Part shown: one piece after another, positions 35,998 to 45,600 of the stretch | Position numbering within the stretch: position 1 is the stretch's first letter | How the letters are laid out: every line of letters begins with the position of its first letter | From: Serinicoccus marinus DSM 15273 | GTDB lineage: Bacteria; Actinomycetota; Actinomycetes; Actinomycetales; Dermatophilaceae | Reading direction: 5' to 3' | Length of the DNA: 64,000 nt | NCBI RefSeq assembly: GCF_008386315.1 | Contig: NZ_CP043808.1 | Coordinates: forward strand, 186,001 to 250,000 | The notes under the pieces: model-generated | Database searches by the model: none | What the model was told of the DNA's origin: nothing | Seen by the model: only the letters and a program-made list of their open reading frames with translations | Position numbers and translations under genes: made by a program

Positions 35998-36486
35998 GTG
36001 GGCATCGACGACACGGACAGGATCCATCTCACCCGGGCGGTGGAGCTCGCGCAGGCCGCCCTCGAGGCGGGTGACGACCCCTTCGGCTCGGTCCTCGTCT
36101 CGCCGCAGGGCGAGGTGCTGCTCGAGGACCACAACCACGTCGGTGGGGGTGACCACACGCAGCACCCCGAGCTCGCGATCGCCCGCTGGGCCGCGCAGCA
36201 CCTCTCGCCGCCGGACCGGGCGGAGAGCACCGTCTACACCTCCGGTGAGCACTGCCCGATGTGCGCCGCCGCCCACGGCTGGGTCGGGCTGGGGCGCATC
36301 GTGTATGCCTCCTCCACGGCCCAGCTCACCGCGTGGTCGGCGGAGCTGGGCCGGGAGCCCGGCCCGGTCGCGCCCTTGCCGATCCAGGAACTCGTGCCCG
36401 GTGCGGTGGTGGACGGCCCCGACCCGGAGCTGGCCGAGCAGGTGCGCGCGCTGCACGCGCGCAGCGCCGGGGGTGGGCCGCGATGA
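35998..36486 (+). CDS. Nucleoside/cytidine deaminase family protein
   Basis: This 162-residue zinc deaminase has the His-Pro-Glu ligand/proton shuttle motif (HPELAIARWAAQ, a variant of HAE) and the second zinc motif EHCPMCAAAH with both Cys ligands. FGSVLVSPQGEVL forms the core strand. The substrate cannot be told, with guanine or tRNA-adenosine-like bases possible. TACGGT at 35986-35991 lies 6 nt before the GTG. The stop overlaps the SDR start by 4 bases. Confidence 0.85.
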   Translation: MGIDDTDRIHLTRAVELAQAALEAGDDPFGSVLVSPQGEVLLEDHNHVGGGDHTQHPELAIARWAAQHLSPPDRAESTVYTSGEHCPMCAAAHGWVGLGRIVYASSTAQLTAWSAELGREPGPVAPLPIQELVPGAVVDGPDPELAEQVRALHARSAGGGPR

Positions 36487-37250
36487 GCCGCGGCACCGTG
36501 CTCCTCACCGGGGTCGGACGCCGCCGGGGCATCGCCGCGGGGATCGCCCTCGCCCTGGCCGAGGACGACTGGGACCTGACGCTGTGCCACTGGCCGGGGT
36601 ACGACGACCGCGTGGGTCTCGACCACGGCCCGGACGACGCCGAGGCCGTGGCCACCCGCTGCCGTGAGCTCGGCGCCCAGGTCGAGGTCATCGCGGCTGA
36701 CCTCGCCGACCCCGAGGTGCCGGAGCGGCTGGTGCGCGAGGCGAATCGGCGCGGCGACCTCACCGCCCTGGTGCTCTCGCACGCGGAGAGCGTGGACAGT
36801 GCCATCCGCACCACCACGGTCGAGTCGTGGGACCGGCACTTCGCGGTCAACGCTCGGGCGTCGTGGCTGCTCATCAAGGCTCTCGCCGAGCAGCTCTCCC
36901 CGCCGGTCGTCGAGCGCGGAGCCGCCCGCGTGGTGGCGCTGACCAGCGACCACACGGCATACAACCTCCCCTACGGCGCGAGCAAGGGAGCCCTCGACCG
37001 CCTGGTCGTCGCGGCCGCGCACGAGCTGGCCGACCTCGGGGTGCGGGCCAACGTCGTCAACCCGGGGCCGATCGACACCGGCTGGATGACCGAGGAGATC
37101 CGCGAGGCGGGGATCGCGCAGACACCGCTGGGTCGGCTCGGCACGCCGCAGGACACCGCCGACCTCGTCCGCTTCCTGTTCTCCGAGCAGGGCGGCTGGA
37201 TCACCGGCCAGCTGCTCCACAGCAACGGCGGCTTCCGCACGGCCGACTGA
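36483..37250 (+). CDS. SDR-family oxidoreductase (FabG-like)
   Basis: This 255-residue short-chain dehydrogenase has VLLTGVGRRRGIAAGIALALAE as a variant cofactor loop. The catalytic set is Asn in HFAVNARASWLLIKAL, Ser/Thr in VVALTSDHTA, and Tyr-Lys in YNLPYGASKGALDRLV; the tail has NVVNPGPIDTGWM and GWITGQLLHSNGG. The cofactor loop GVGRRRG departs from TGxxxGxG by a shift, as in some family members. It is coupled to the deaminase gene by a 4-base overlap. The substrate is unknown. Confidence 0.87.
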   Translation: MSRGTVLLTGVGRRRGIAAGIALALAEDDWDLTLCHWPGYDDRVGLDHGPDDAEAVATRCRELGAQVEVIAADLADPEVPERLVREANRRGDLTALVLSHAESVDSAIRTTTVESWDRHFAVNARASWLLIKALAEQLSPPVVERGAARVVALTSDHTAYNLPYGASKGALDRLVVAAAHELADLGVRANVVNPGPIDTGWMTEEIREAGIAQTPLGRLGTPQDTADLVRFLFSEQGGWITGQLLHSNGGFRTAD

Positions 37251-37261
37251 GCGAGTCTCGC

Positions 37262-37331
37262 CACTCATACACAGAAGCTGTTCCTGTGCGCGGAGGCATC
37301 ACCGCAGAGGAACGACTTCTGCGTAGGAGTG
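37262..37331. terminator. Long imperfect hairpin after the SDR gene
   Basis: A 28-nt arm at 37262-37289 (CACTCATACACAGAAGCTGT...) pairs imperfectly with 37304-37331 (...CTTCTGCGTAGGAGTG), leaving a 14-nt loop. It begins 12 bp after the SDR stop, in the gap to the convergent small membrane-protein gene. A terminator role is likely. Confidence 0.6.
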
Positions 37332-37423
37332 TGGCCGGTTGCTCAGACCCGCCGGCCGTCGTGCCGCGCCGGGTCCTGACCGGTATGCCGTGGCGGATGC
37401 CCTCCGTCAGCCGGCCGCAGCCT

Positions 37424-37744
37424 TCACCACCGGTTGCGCTGCGTCTTGTTCTTCTCCCGCGTCTCGAGCCGGGTGGGCGGTGGGCGCCGCATCAAGACCG
37501 CGACGAGCACCAGCCCGACCGACGCGCCCACGGCCAGACCGATGGCCGAGAGTGACCAGTCGGTGAGGAACCCGACCAGCAGGCCCACGACCACCAGGGC
37601 GGCGACGCCCACGAGGAGGATCCGCGAGGAAGACGTGCGGCCGGTCGACCCGCCCAGCGGTCGCCCGAGAAGACCCTCGCCCTGCGGCTGGTCCAACGGG
37701 TGCTCCTGTCCCTGCACGATCACTCCTCGCCCCGGCTCCTGCAT
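37424..37744 (-). CDS. Small 2-TM membrane protein
   Basis: This 106-residue protein has a polar N-terminus (MQEPGRGVIVQGQEHPLDQ), two hydrophobic helices (ILLVGVAALVVVGLLVGFL and AIGLAVGASVGLVLVAVLM) and a basic tail (RRPPPTRLETREKNKTQRNRW). No family is recognised. It lies downstream of the ABC cassette, separated by a 178-bp repeat-bearing gap. Confidence 0.7.
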   Translation of the reverse strand: MQEPGRGVIVQGQEHPLDQPQGEGLLGRPLGGSTGRTSSSRILLVGVAALVVVGLLVGFLTDWSLSAIGLAVGASVGLVLVAVLMRRPPPTRLETREKNKTQRNRW

Positions 37745-37807
37745 CGCCTGTGGCCACGACCGTAGTTCGGGTCCGGGGCGCCGTCGACCGCAGGAACGGA
37801 GGCAGGC

Positions 37808-37909
37808 TGACCGGGAACGTGCCGCCCCGGCGACGATTCGCCGGTCAGGCGCGGGTGGCTCCGCGTTGCTGACCGTGGACGTGCCGCCCCGGCGACGACT
37901 GGCCGGTCG
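37808..37909. repeat. Two 62-bp-period palindromic repeats
   Basis: TGACCGGGAACGTGCCGCCC begins a 40-bp unit at 37808 ending CCGGTCA. A close copy begins at 37870 (TGACCGTGGACGTGCCGCCC...). Each unit has inverted ends (TGACCGG/CCGGTCA). They fill the gap after the ABC cassette. Confidence 0.7.
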
Positions 37910-37922
37910 ACCGGCGGTCGGC

Positions 37923-38645
37923 TCAGACCCGCCGCCCGTCGTGCAGCTCGACCACCTGGTCGGCCCGGCCCATGAGGCTCGGGTCGTGGGTGGAGACCAC
38001 CGAGGCGATGTGCCGCTCGTGGGTGAGCCGGACGAGCAGGTCCATGATCATCGCGCCGGTCTCGGAGTCCAGCTGCCCGGTCGGCTCGTCGGCGATGAGG
38101 ATGTCGGGGTCGCTGACCAGCGCGCGGGCGATCCCGACCCGCTGCTGCTGCCCGCCGGAGAGCTCGTAGGGCCGCTGCCTGCTGTGCCGCGCCAGCCCGA
38201 CGAGCTCCAGCGCCTCCTCGACGCGCCGCGTGCGCTCGCCGACCGGGGTCCGCTGCAGCCGCAGCGGGACCTCGACGTTCTCCGCGGCCGACAGCACCGG
38301 CACCAGGCCGAAGCTCTGGAAGACGTAGCCGATCCGCTCGCGCCGCACCGCCAGCACGTCCTTCTCCGGCAGCTCGGAGAGCACCCGCCCGTCGTCGAGC
38401 ATCACCTCGCCCTCGGTGGGGCGGTCCAGGCCCCCGAGCAGGTTGAGCAGCGTCGTCTTGCCCGAGCCCGACGGTCCGCGGACCACGGTCAGCTGCCCCG
38501 CGGGCACCTCGAGGTCGACCCCGGCGAGCGCATGGACCTGCGTCGCTCCGGTGCCGAAGGTGCGGTGCAGGTCGCGGCCACTGAGCACGACCGCTGCGGC
38601 GCTCCCGCCCACCTGCTCCTGGTATGCCGTCCGCTCGCTCATCAC
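37923..38645 (-). CDS. ABC transporter ATPase (MacB/LolD-type)
   Basis: This 240-residue ATPase shows GPSGSGKTTLLNLLGGLDRPTEGEV, VRRERIGYVFQSFGLVPVLSAAENV, LSGGQQQRVGIARALVSDPDILIADEPTGQLDSETG and VSTHDPSL. This is the LolD/MacB/FtsE set that partners with FtsX-like permeases. The GTG start at 38645 (or ATG 38642) overlaps the upstream ATPase stop. It is the last gene of a four-gene overlapping cassette. Confidence 0.93.
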   Translation of the reverse strand: MMSERTAYQEQVGGSAAAVVLSGRDLHRTFGTGATQVHALAGVDLEVPAGQLTVVRGPSGSGKTTLLNLLGGLDRPTEGEVMLDDGRVLSELPEKDVLAVRRERIGYVFQSFGLVPVLSAAENVEVPLRLQRTPVGERTRRVEEALELVGLARHSRQRPYELSGGQQQRVGIARALVSDPDILIADEPTGQLDSETGAMIMDLLVRLTHERHIASVVSTHDPSLMGRADQVVELHDGRRV

Positions 38646-39823
38646 CGTTCCTCCCCGTCATCGTCTCGCACCGCGTCCGGCTCCGGCACGGACGGAAGGG
38701 ATGCCCGGTCGGGTTCGCGCTCGGACGGAAGGGGTGTCCGGTCGGATCCGGGTCGGGGCTCGCCGGCCGCGTGCTCCTCGTCGTCCGGCCAAACCTGCAC
38801 ATGGCTGGGCTCGGCCTCGAGCCGCACCCGGTCGCGCAGCCCCAGCTCCTCGACGTGCGCCCGCGGGAGCTGGATGCGCCCGGCCCGGTCGATGACGGTG
38901 TACTCCTTGGCCACCTGCCGCTGCTCGCCCGACTCGTCGGTCACGACATACCGCAGCACCTCGGTCGAGGTTCGGCCGTCGCGGATGGCGACCGTGCGTC
39001 GCACGTGGTCGGACACCGTCGGGTCGTGCGTCACGACGAGCACCGTCGTGCCGAGCTCGCCGGCCGAGGCGCGCATCGCCTCGAGCACCTGGGCCGAGGC
39101 GGCGTCGTCGAGCTCACCGGTCGGCTCGTCCGCCAGGAGCACGGCGGGGGAGTTGGCCAGCGCGGTCGCGATGGCGACGCGCTGCTGCTGCCCGCCGGAC
39201 AGCTCGGCCGGGCGACGGGCGGCGCAGTCGCCGACCCCGAGGAGGCCGAGCAGCTCCTCGACCCGCTGCCCGCGCTCCTTCCTGCCCGAGATCACCATGG
39301 GCAGCGCGACGTTCTCCGCCGCGGTGAGGAAGGGCAGGAGGTTGCGCGACGTCTGCTGCCAGACGAAGCCGACGGTATGCCGCTGGTAGTCCACCCGCTG
39401 CGCACGGTTCATCGACAGCAGGTCGACCCCCGCGACCCGCGCCCGGCCGCCGGTGGGCCGGTCGAGGCCGGACAGGATGCCGAGCAGGGTGGACTTCCCG
39501 GAGCCGCTGGCGCCGACGAGCGCGACCACATCGCCGGGGTCGACGACGAGGTTGAGCCCCTGCAGCGCCTGAACCTCGACGCCCTCGGTGGAGTAGATGC
39601 GCACCAGGTCCTCGCACCAGATGTCGGGTCCCACGGGGGGCTCCGCCCCCCGTGCACCCTCCGCCGGGGCTCCGCCCCGGACCCCGTCCCCACGGGTCGG
39701 GTCGGTGGGCGGACCGGAGGTCTCTCCCGTCGGGTCGGTGGGCGGGCCGGAGGTGTGTCCGGTCGGGTCGGCCGGCGGACGGGAGTCCTGTCCGGTCCGA
39801 GCTGTCGTGTCGTGCGGGTTCAT
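38642..39823 (-). CDS. ABC transporter ATPase with AbrB-like C-terminal domain
   Basis: This 393-residue protein has an N-terminal repeat tail (11-residue units of the form PTGxTSGPPTD). The MacB-type ATPase follows: GASGSGKSTLLGILSGLDRPTGG, VGFVWQQTSRNLLPFLTAAENV, LSGGQQQRVAIATALANSPAVLLADEPTGELD and VVTHDPTV. An extra domain of about 50 residues, EYTVIDRAGRIQLPRAHVEELGLRDRVRLE, resembles an AbrB/SpoVT swapped-hairpin. A second repeat tail (SDRTPLPSEREPDRASLPSVPEPD) closes the protein. Both tails are encoded by a dispersed DNA repeat. It overlaps both neighbours by 4 bases. Confidence 0.87.
   Translation of the reverse strand: MNPHDTTARTGQDSRPPADPTGHTSGPPTDPTGETSGPPTDPTRGDGVRGGAPAEGARGAEPPVGPDIWCEDLVRIYSTEGVEVQALQGLNLVVDPGDVVALVGASGSGKSTLLGILSGLDRPTGGRARVAGVDLLSMNRAQRVDYQRHTVGFVWQQTSRNLLPFLTAAENVALPMVISGRKERGQRVEELLGLLGVGDCAARRPAELSGGQQQRVAIATALANSPAVLLADEPTGELDDAASAQVLEAMRASAGELGTTVLVVTHDPTVSDHVRRTVAIRDGRTSTEVLRYVVTDESGEQRQVAKEYTVIDRAGRIQLPRAHVEELGLRDRVRLEAEPSHVQVWPDDEEHAAGEPRPGSDRTPLPSEREPDRASLPSVPEPDAVRDDDGEER
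38690..38745. repeat. In-frame copies of the GGACGGAAGGGGTGTCCGGTCGG repeat (ATPase C-terminus)
   Basis: Units at 38690-38713 and 38723-38745 are 33 bp apart and encode the Pro/Ser-rich tail of the ABC ATPase. The same unit is intergenic at 6482-6573 and coding at 39711-39799 and 1201-1226. Confidence 0.7.
39711..39799. repeat. Three in-frame 33-bp repeats (ATPase N-terminus)
   Basis: Units near 39711, 39744 and 39777 (core GGCGGxCCGGAGGT.TxTCCGGTCGGGTC) encode the 11-residue repeats at the N-terminus of the ABC ATPase. The 33-bp period keeps the frame. Confidence 0.7.
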
Positions 39824-42612
39824 CGGTCCTCCCCGACGCGCAACGCTTGCGCGAGGTTGGTGCGCCCGGCAATCCAGGCGCTGACGGTGACGGCGATCAG
39901 GACAGTGAGGACCACCGCGCCGAGCACGGCGCCCAGCAGCGGCAGGTCCAGGACGAGGGCCGGCTGGGCGGACCCGCCGGTGAGCCCGGTGAGGTCGAGC
40001 CCCCGGAGCAGCACCCAGGGCACCCCCAGCCCGAGGAGCGTCCCGACGAGCAGCGACGTGACGAGCAGCGGGGCCAGCTCCCAGGCGGTCAGCGCCCGGG
40101 TCTGCCGGGTCCCGAGGCCGAGGGTCCGCAGCGTCGCGAGCAGCGCGGTGCGCGCCGTCGACCCCATGAGCTGCACCACGACCACGGCGAGCACGGTGAG
40201 CAGCCCCGAGACGACGGTGGCACCGACGAAGAGCTGCCGCAGACCGGTCGTCACCGGCGCCTCCTCGAAGGCTTCGAGCCGGGTGGTGACCGTCGTGACC
40301 ACGCCGCCGGTGCCGACGAGGTCGGTCACCGCATCGGCGACCTCCGTGGGCGAGGCGTCGTCCGAGACCGCGACGAGGGTGCTCCTGACGTCCGGCATGC
40401 TGCCGCCGGCCTCCTCCCAGCGCTCGCCGTCGACCAGGACGCCCGAACCGGTGACGAGGACCCCGGGCACCTGGTCGCGGTGCCCCACGACCTCGGCGTC
40501 CCCCAGCTGCGACACCTGCACGTCGGTCGCGCCCTCGGGTACCATGTCGTCCGCCCCGAGCAGCGTGACGACAGCGGGTATGCCCTCGTCTCGCCAGAAG
40601 TCCGGAGGCAGACCGGGCACAGGGGCGGAGCGGGCATACACCTCCTCGACCTCGGGCTCGGCGACCCAGACCCGGATCGCCTCCCGCTCGCCGTCGACCA
40701 CCAGGTCGCGGGTCGCCCCGGTGTCGCCGATGCCACCGACGGCGGCGACACCCTCGATCTGCTGGATCTCCGCGCGCAGCTCTTCGCTGAGCAGCGGACC
40801 GTTGAGGCGCACCGCGGCGCCGTTCGCCTCCCAGGCCGCGACCTCGGCGCCGCGGGTGACGGTCGAGAGCAGCACAGCGCTGACCAGCGCGATCGCCGTG
40901 CCCAGCACGACGGCGAGCGCGGGCACGAGGCCGCCCGCCGGGTCGCGCAGCGCCCGCGAGGCCCCGAGGAACGGGGTGAGCGCCGGGCGTCGGCGCAGCG
41001 AGGCGGCGAGCGCGCGCAGCGGGAGGGGGTAGAGGCGCAGCGTGAGGACGCAGGCCGCCAGGGCGATCAGCACCGGGGTGCCCGCGGCGAGGAGGTCGAT
41101 GCCGGTCGCGGCCGCGTCGTCGCCGCGGGCACCCCGGTCCAGCAGCCGCCAGGTGGCCACCCCGGCCAGCGCCACGACGGCGAGCTCGACCACCCAGCGC
41201 CACCGGTTGGCGCTGCGGGGGGACAGGTCGCTGCGACGCTGCTGCAGCGACGCGTCGTCCACGGAGGCCGCCAGCGCGACCGGCGGCACCAGCGCCACGG
41301 CGGCCGTGACGACCCACTGCCACCACGGGGTCGGGCCGGGCACCAGGACCGAGGCGACCAGGTGGCCGAGCGCCGCGGCCGGCACGCCGAGCAGCAGCCC
41401 TTCGCCCGCGATGACCCGTCGCAGCTGGGCGGGCGAGGCGCCCCGCGCCAGCGTCATCGCCAGGGCCTGCCGCCGCCGGTGCACGACCAGTCGCGCCCCC
41501 AGCGCCGCCACCGCCAGCGCCACCCCCAGCGGGCCTGCCGCCACGACGGCCAGCAGCGAGGCGGTCGCGCGCTGCTGGCTGACGATGCGGCCCAGGGCCT
41601 CGGTGAGGTCGGTGGTGAACAGCGGCACCTGCGCGGCCTGGGTGTCGAGCATCTGGTCCGCGGTCGCCACGACGTGCTGCTCGGCGAGGAAGCCGTTGAC
41701 CTGGGCCTGCAGGGTCTCGACCTGCCCGGTGCTGCCGGTGATCGCCTCGGGCAGGACGGGGAACCACATCCGCATCCGGGTCGAGGCGGGTGAGCCGATG
41801 CTGCCGCGGTTGTCCGGCGCGAGGAAGGCCGTGGCGTAGGCGCTCTCGCCGCGGTTGGGGTCGTAGAGCGTGCCCATGGTGGCGCCGTTGTCGACGTGCT
41901 GCCAGCGCGGGTCGTCGGGGTTCGTCGGGGTGTAGGTGCCGGCCACGACCAAACCCTGCACCTCCTCGCCCACCTCGAGCAGGAGTTCGTCCGCGGCGTC
42001 GTCGAGCAGCAGCACGGGCACCGGCTCCGGGTCGTCCGGCTCTTCCGCCGGTGCCCCCTCCTGCTCGGTCTGCGGCCCGGGTATGCCGAGGTCGGGGGTG
42101 TCGACGACCAGCTCGGGCCAGTCTCCGTTCACGAGCTCGACGTGCTCGGTCAGGTCGGGGTCGACGGCCAGGCTGAGGCTGGCGGCGTAGTAACCCGACT
42201 CGACGGGCGGGGCATACCCCACGTCCTCGGTGAGCCGGACGAGGAACTGCGCCGGGCCGAGCGTGCTGCGCAGCGGCTCGGGCTGCCCGGCGCGGATCCG
42301 CTCGGCCCCCTCGACCAGCGGTGCCCAGCCGTCGGCGGCGGGGTCGCCGGTCAGGTCCTCGGTCGAGCCGAGGACGACCGTGCGCTGCCAGTCGCCCCGC
42401 AGGTCACGCTGCGCCGCCGACAACCCGCCGATCTCCTGCACCAACTGCCGCGACTGGATGTCGACCAGCCCCCGCGGCACCGCGGTCAGCAGCAGCCCGA
42501 CAGTCCCGACGAGCAGCGCGAGCCCGAGCGAGACCCACGGGTCCGCAGCGAACTGGCGTCGCGCCAGCCCGACGGCGCCGGTGCGGCGAGGTATGCCGTG
42601 GCGCGGCCTCAC
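39820..42612 (-). CDS. FtsX-like ABC permease
   Basis: This 930-residue permease has an N-terminal helix (VSLGLALLVGTVGLLLTAVP), a large extracytoplasmic domain, and two FtsX-type bundles: QQRATASLLAVVAAGPLGVALAVAALGARLVVHRRRQALAMTLARGASPAQLRRVI and TVVSGLLTVLAVVVVQLMGSTARTALLATLRTLGLGTRQTRAL. It ends WIAGRTNLAQALRVGED. The GTG start at 42612 overlaps the stop of the other permease. With the ATPases it should form a mechanotransmission-type exporter of unknown cargo. Confidence 0.85.
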   Translation of the reverse strand: MRPRHGIPRRTGAVGLARRQFAADPWVSLGLALLVGTVGLLLTAVPRGLVDIQSRQLVQEIGGLSAAQRDLRGDWQRTVVLGSTEDLTGDPAADGWAPLVEGAERIRAGQPEPLRSTLGPAQFLVRLTEDVGYAPPVESGYYAASLSLAVDPDLTEHVELVNGDWPELVVDTPDLGIPGPQTEQEGAPAEEPDDPEPVPVLLLDDAADELLLEVGEEVQGLVVAGTYTPTNPDDPRWQHVDNGATMGTLYDPNRGESAYATAFLAPDNRGSIGSPASTRMRMWFPVLPEAITGSTGQVETLQAQVNGFLAEQHVVATADQMLDTQAAQVPLFTTDLTEALGRIVSQQRATASLLAVVAAGPLGVALAVAALGARLVVHRRRQALAMTLARGASPAQLRRVIAGEGLLLGVPAAALGHLVASVLVPGPTPWWQWVVTAAVALVPPVALAASVDDASLQQRRSDLSPRSANRWRWVVELAVVALAGVATWRLLDRGARGDDAAATGIDLLAAGTPVLIALAACVLTLRLYPLPLRALAASLRRRPALTPFLGASRALRDPAGGLVPALAVVLGTAIALVSAVLLSTVTRGAEVAAWEANGAAVRLNGPLLSEELRAEIQQIEGVAAVGGIGDTGATRDLVVDGEREAIRVWVAEPEVEEVYARSAPVPGLPPDFWRDEGIPAVVTLLGADDMVPEGATDVQVSQLGDAEVVGHRDQVPGVLVTGSGVLVDGERWEEAGGSMPDVRSTLVAVSDDASPTEVADAVTDLVGTGGVVTTVTTRLEAFEEAPVTTGLRQLFVGATVVSGLLTVLAVVVVQLMGSTARTALLATLRTLGLGTRQTRALTAWELAPLLVTSLLVGTLLGLGVPWVLLRGLDLTGLTGGSAQPALVLDLPLLGAVLGAVVLTVLIAVTVSAWIAGRTNLAQALRVGEDR

Positions 42613-45600
42613 CGGATCTCCTCCCGGTAGGTGCGGTCCAGCGCCTGGGCACGGACCCGGGAGCCGAGCAGCAGCGCCAGCAGGCCGGACCCGACCGCGG
42701 CGACGCCGAGCACCGCCGCCCACGGCGCCGCCTCCAGCCGCAGCGCGGCCGGAAGCCGCAGCCGCCCGGGCTGGGTGGTCGAGGAGGCGAGCTCGGGGAC
42801 GACGGCCTGGCCCACGAGCCAGCCGGCGAGCAGGCCGACGGCGATCGCCGCCGCGACCACCCCGACCAGCTCCATCGCCCGCGAGCGCGACTGCGCGGCG
42901 GGCGGCATACCAAGGGCGCGCAGCACCGCGACCTCGGCGCGGCGCGACGAGAGCAGGGTCGCCCCCACCGCCGCGATCCCGGTGAGCGCGAGGAGCACGG
43001 CCCCGGCGGAGGCGACCCAGAAGACCAGGCGTGCCGCGATCGTGGCGTCGGTGACGGACACGGTCCCCGGCCCGGTCACCGCGCGCAGGTCGTCGCGGGC
43101 GGTGAGGGAGTCCACCGCCTCCTGCGTGCCGGCGGCGGGCGTGGCCCAGACCTGGGTCGGCCAGGTGAGGCTGCGGCGCTGTTCGGCGAGGACGAGCGAG
43201 GCGACCCGGGAGTCGGCGAGGGCGGCGGTCTCGCCCTGCTGGCCGGGCAGGGCGGTGACGACCGCTGCGACCCGGGCGGGCACGGTCGTCCCGACCAGGC
43301 TGAGCGTCATCGGGTCGCCGGCGGCCAGGTCGGCTGCGGCCGCTGCCTGCCGGGTGAGGGCGACCGGGACCGTCGCCGAGGCGGACGTGTCGTCCTCGGT
43401 CCCGGACCCCGGGGGTGCACCGGGCGGTGATCCCGTGAGGTCCAGCGGTGCGGCGCCGGGCGCGACGACCAGCTCGGTGCCGCCGATCCGGGTGTCCGGC
43501 ACCTCCAGGTGCCAGGGAGAGATCGACGTGTCGAGCCAGGTGGGGACGAACGGTTCGTTGCTGTCGGTGCGGGTCTGCACGAAGGGGCCCTCGTCGCCCA
43601 CGTAGCCCTCCTCCACCTGGACCGTGGTCTCGAAGGTGGCCTCCTCGACGTCCGCCGCCTCCGCGACCAGCGGCGCCGCCTGCTCGGCGGTGAGGGCGTC
43701 GGTGCTGGCCCACCCACCGGTGTCCTCGAGCAGGTCGACGTCCCCGGTGCGCATCGACAGGTCGAGGTCGAGGGTGGTGGAGCTGATGCTGTAGAGGAAG
43801 TCGAGGGGCACCTCCGGCGGCAGGGTGTCGGGGAGTTCCACGGTCACGGCGCGCAGCCGGTGCTGGCGACCCTCGGGGAGGGCGAGGCCCAGGCTCGTGG
43901 CGGTGCTCGTGGGCTCGGCGGCGAAGTCGCCGAGGGTGGCGGGGTCGTAGGAGAGCCTCGGCCCGGCCAGCTCGATCGTCCCCGCGGTGACGGTGCTGGT
44001 CAGCCCGGTCCGGACGTCCTCGACGAGCACGGTGAGGACGATCTCGAGAGGTGCCGAGGCGGAGGCGACCTCGCTGTCCAGCCGCTCGACGATCAGCTCC
44101 TCGGAGGCACCGGTCGGTGGCTGCTCGCCCTCCGGTGCCGGCTCGTCCTCCGGCGACTCCGCCGCGACCTCCGCGAGCTCGTCGGCGATCTCCCGCTCGG
44201 TCTCGGCGATCCCGTCGAGCCGGGCCAGCTCCCAGCGGTCCACGCCCCGCTCGGCCTGCACGTCGATCGTCACCTCGGTCGCCCCGTCGGGCACGGTGAT
44301 CGCCTGCTGAGTCGGCGCGTCACCGTCGGCGTCGAGCACCGCGTCCAGGCCGGTGGGCACCAGCCCGCCGGGTATGCCCTGGGGCATGTTCGCGACGTCC
44401 GCCAGCCCGCCGTCGGCACCGGTCTGGGCCAGCGTGAGCGGCACCGGGACGTCGCCCACCCGGGCGTCCGGCTCGGACCACACGAGCGCGGCCGCACCGA
44501 TCTCCGGCAGCTCGGCGAGGTCCGGGGGCGGGGCCGGCACGACGCCCGGCTCCACGGTGGCGGGCGGGCGCACAAGGTCGGCCCGCAGCGGCGCGCCCTC
44601 GCCGACGGCCGCCAGGTCGTCGCGCAGCTGCGCGCTGGTGCCGGAGTAGAGCGCCGCCAGGGTCGTGGAGCCCACGGCGAGGACCGTGAGGACGACCGGG
44701 ACGGCATACACCTGGAGCCGCCTGCTGACCTGCGCTGACGAGAGGTGCGCGGCGGTGGTGCGCGTCCGCCGGGTGAGCAGCTCGACCGCGCGGCTGAGCG
44801 GTCCCAGGAGGGCCACCGCGACGACGGCGGCAGCGGCGAGCAGCAGCGCCGGTGCGGCTCCCGCGACGAGATCGGTGCCGAGCTCCCCGTCCGGGCCGCG
44901 GGTGAGTGGTGACCCGGCCCGCCGCAGCTGCCACCAGCTCAGTCCGGCGGCGCCGAGCACGAGGACCAGCGTCGCGAGGGCGGTCGCAGCGCGGGCCCGC
45001 CCGGACCGGTCGGCGACCACCTGGCCGCCGGCGAGGCGCCGGGCCTGCAGCCAGGCGATCGCCGTCAGGGCGAGCGCCACGCCGAGCAGGGTGAGCGCCC
45101 CGGCCAGCACGACGCGGGTGGTCGCTCCCTCGCTGCCGGGGACGAGGAGCAGGACGAGCCGGGCGAGCAGGGTGCCGGCCACCGCACCGAGCACGGTCAC
45201 CGCCAGCGACTCGGCCAGGGTGCTGAGCAGCAGCTGGCCGCGGGTCGCACCCCGCGCGACGAGCAGCTGGGCCTGCGGCTCCCGGGTCGTCGCGAGCAGC
45301 CGGGCGAGCTGCACCACGGCCAGGCCGGTGACGAGGACGAGGACCGACAGCGGGACGACGCCGAGGGCGCGGGCGGTGGCGAGGTTGGTCGCGGCCTGCC
45401 CGGCGGTGGGGGCGAGGTCGCCCTCGACCTGGACGCCGCGCACCGTCAGCCCCTCGACCTCGCGCAGCTCGGCCCGGAGCGTCTCCGCCCCGGTGGCGAG
45501 GACCCGCAGGTCGTCGGGGGTGACCGCGTCCGCGTCGGGTTGGACCGGCCAGCGGACGAAGGGCGCGCCGACCTGCCGCGCGAGCTCCTCGTCGACCACC

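Noticed and set aside
34165..37250. Polysaccharide biosynthesis cluster around galE
   Set aside because: The neighbours (RDD protein, deaminase, SDR) do not form a sugar pathway and are partly on the other strand.
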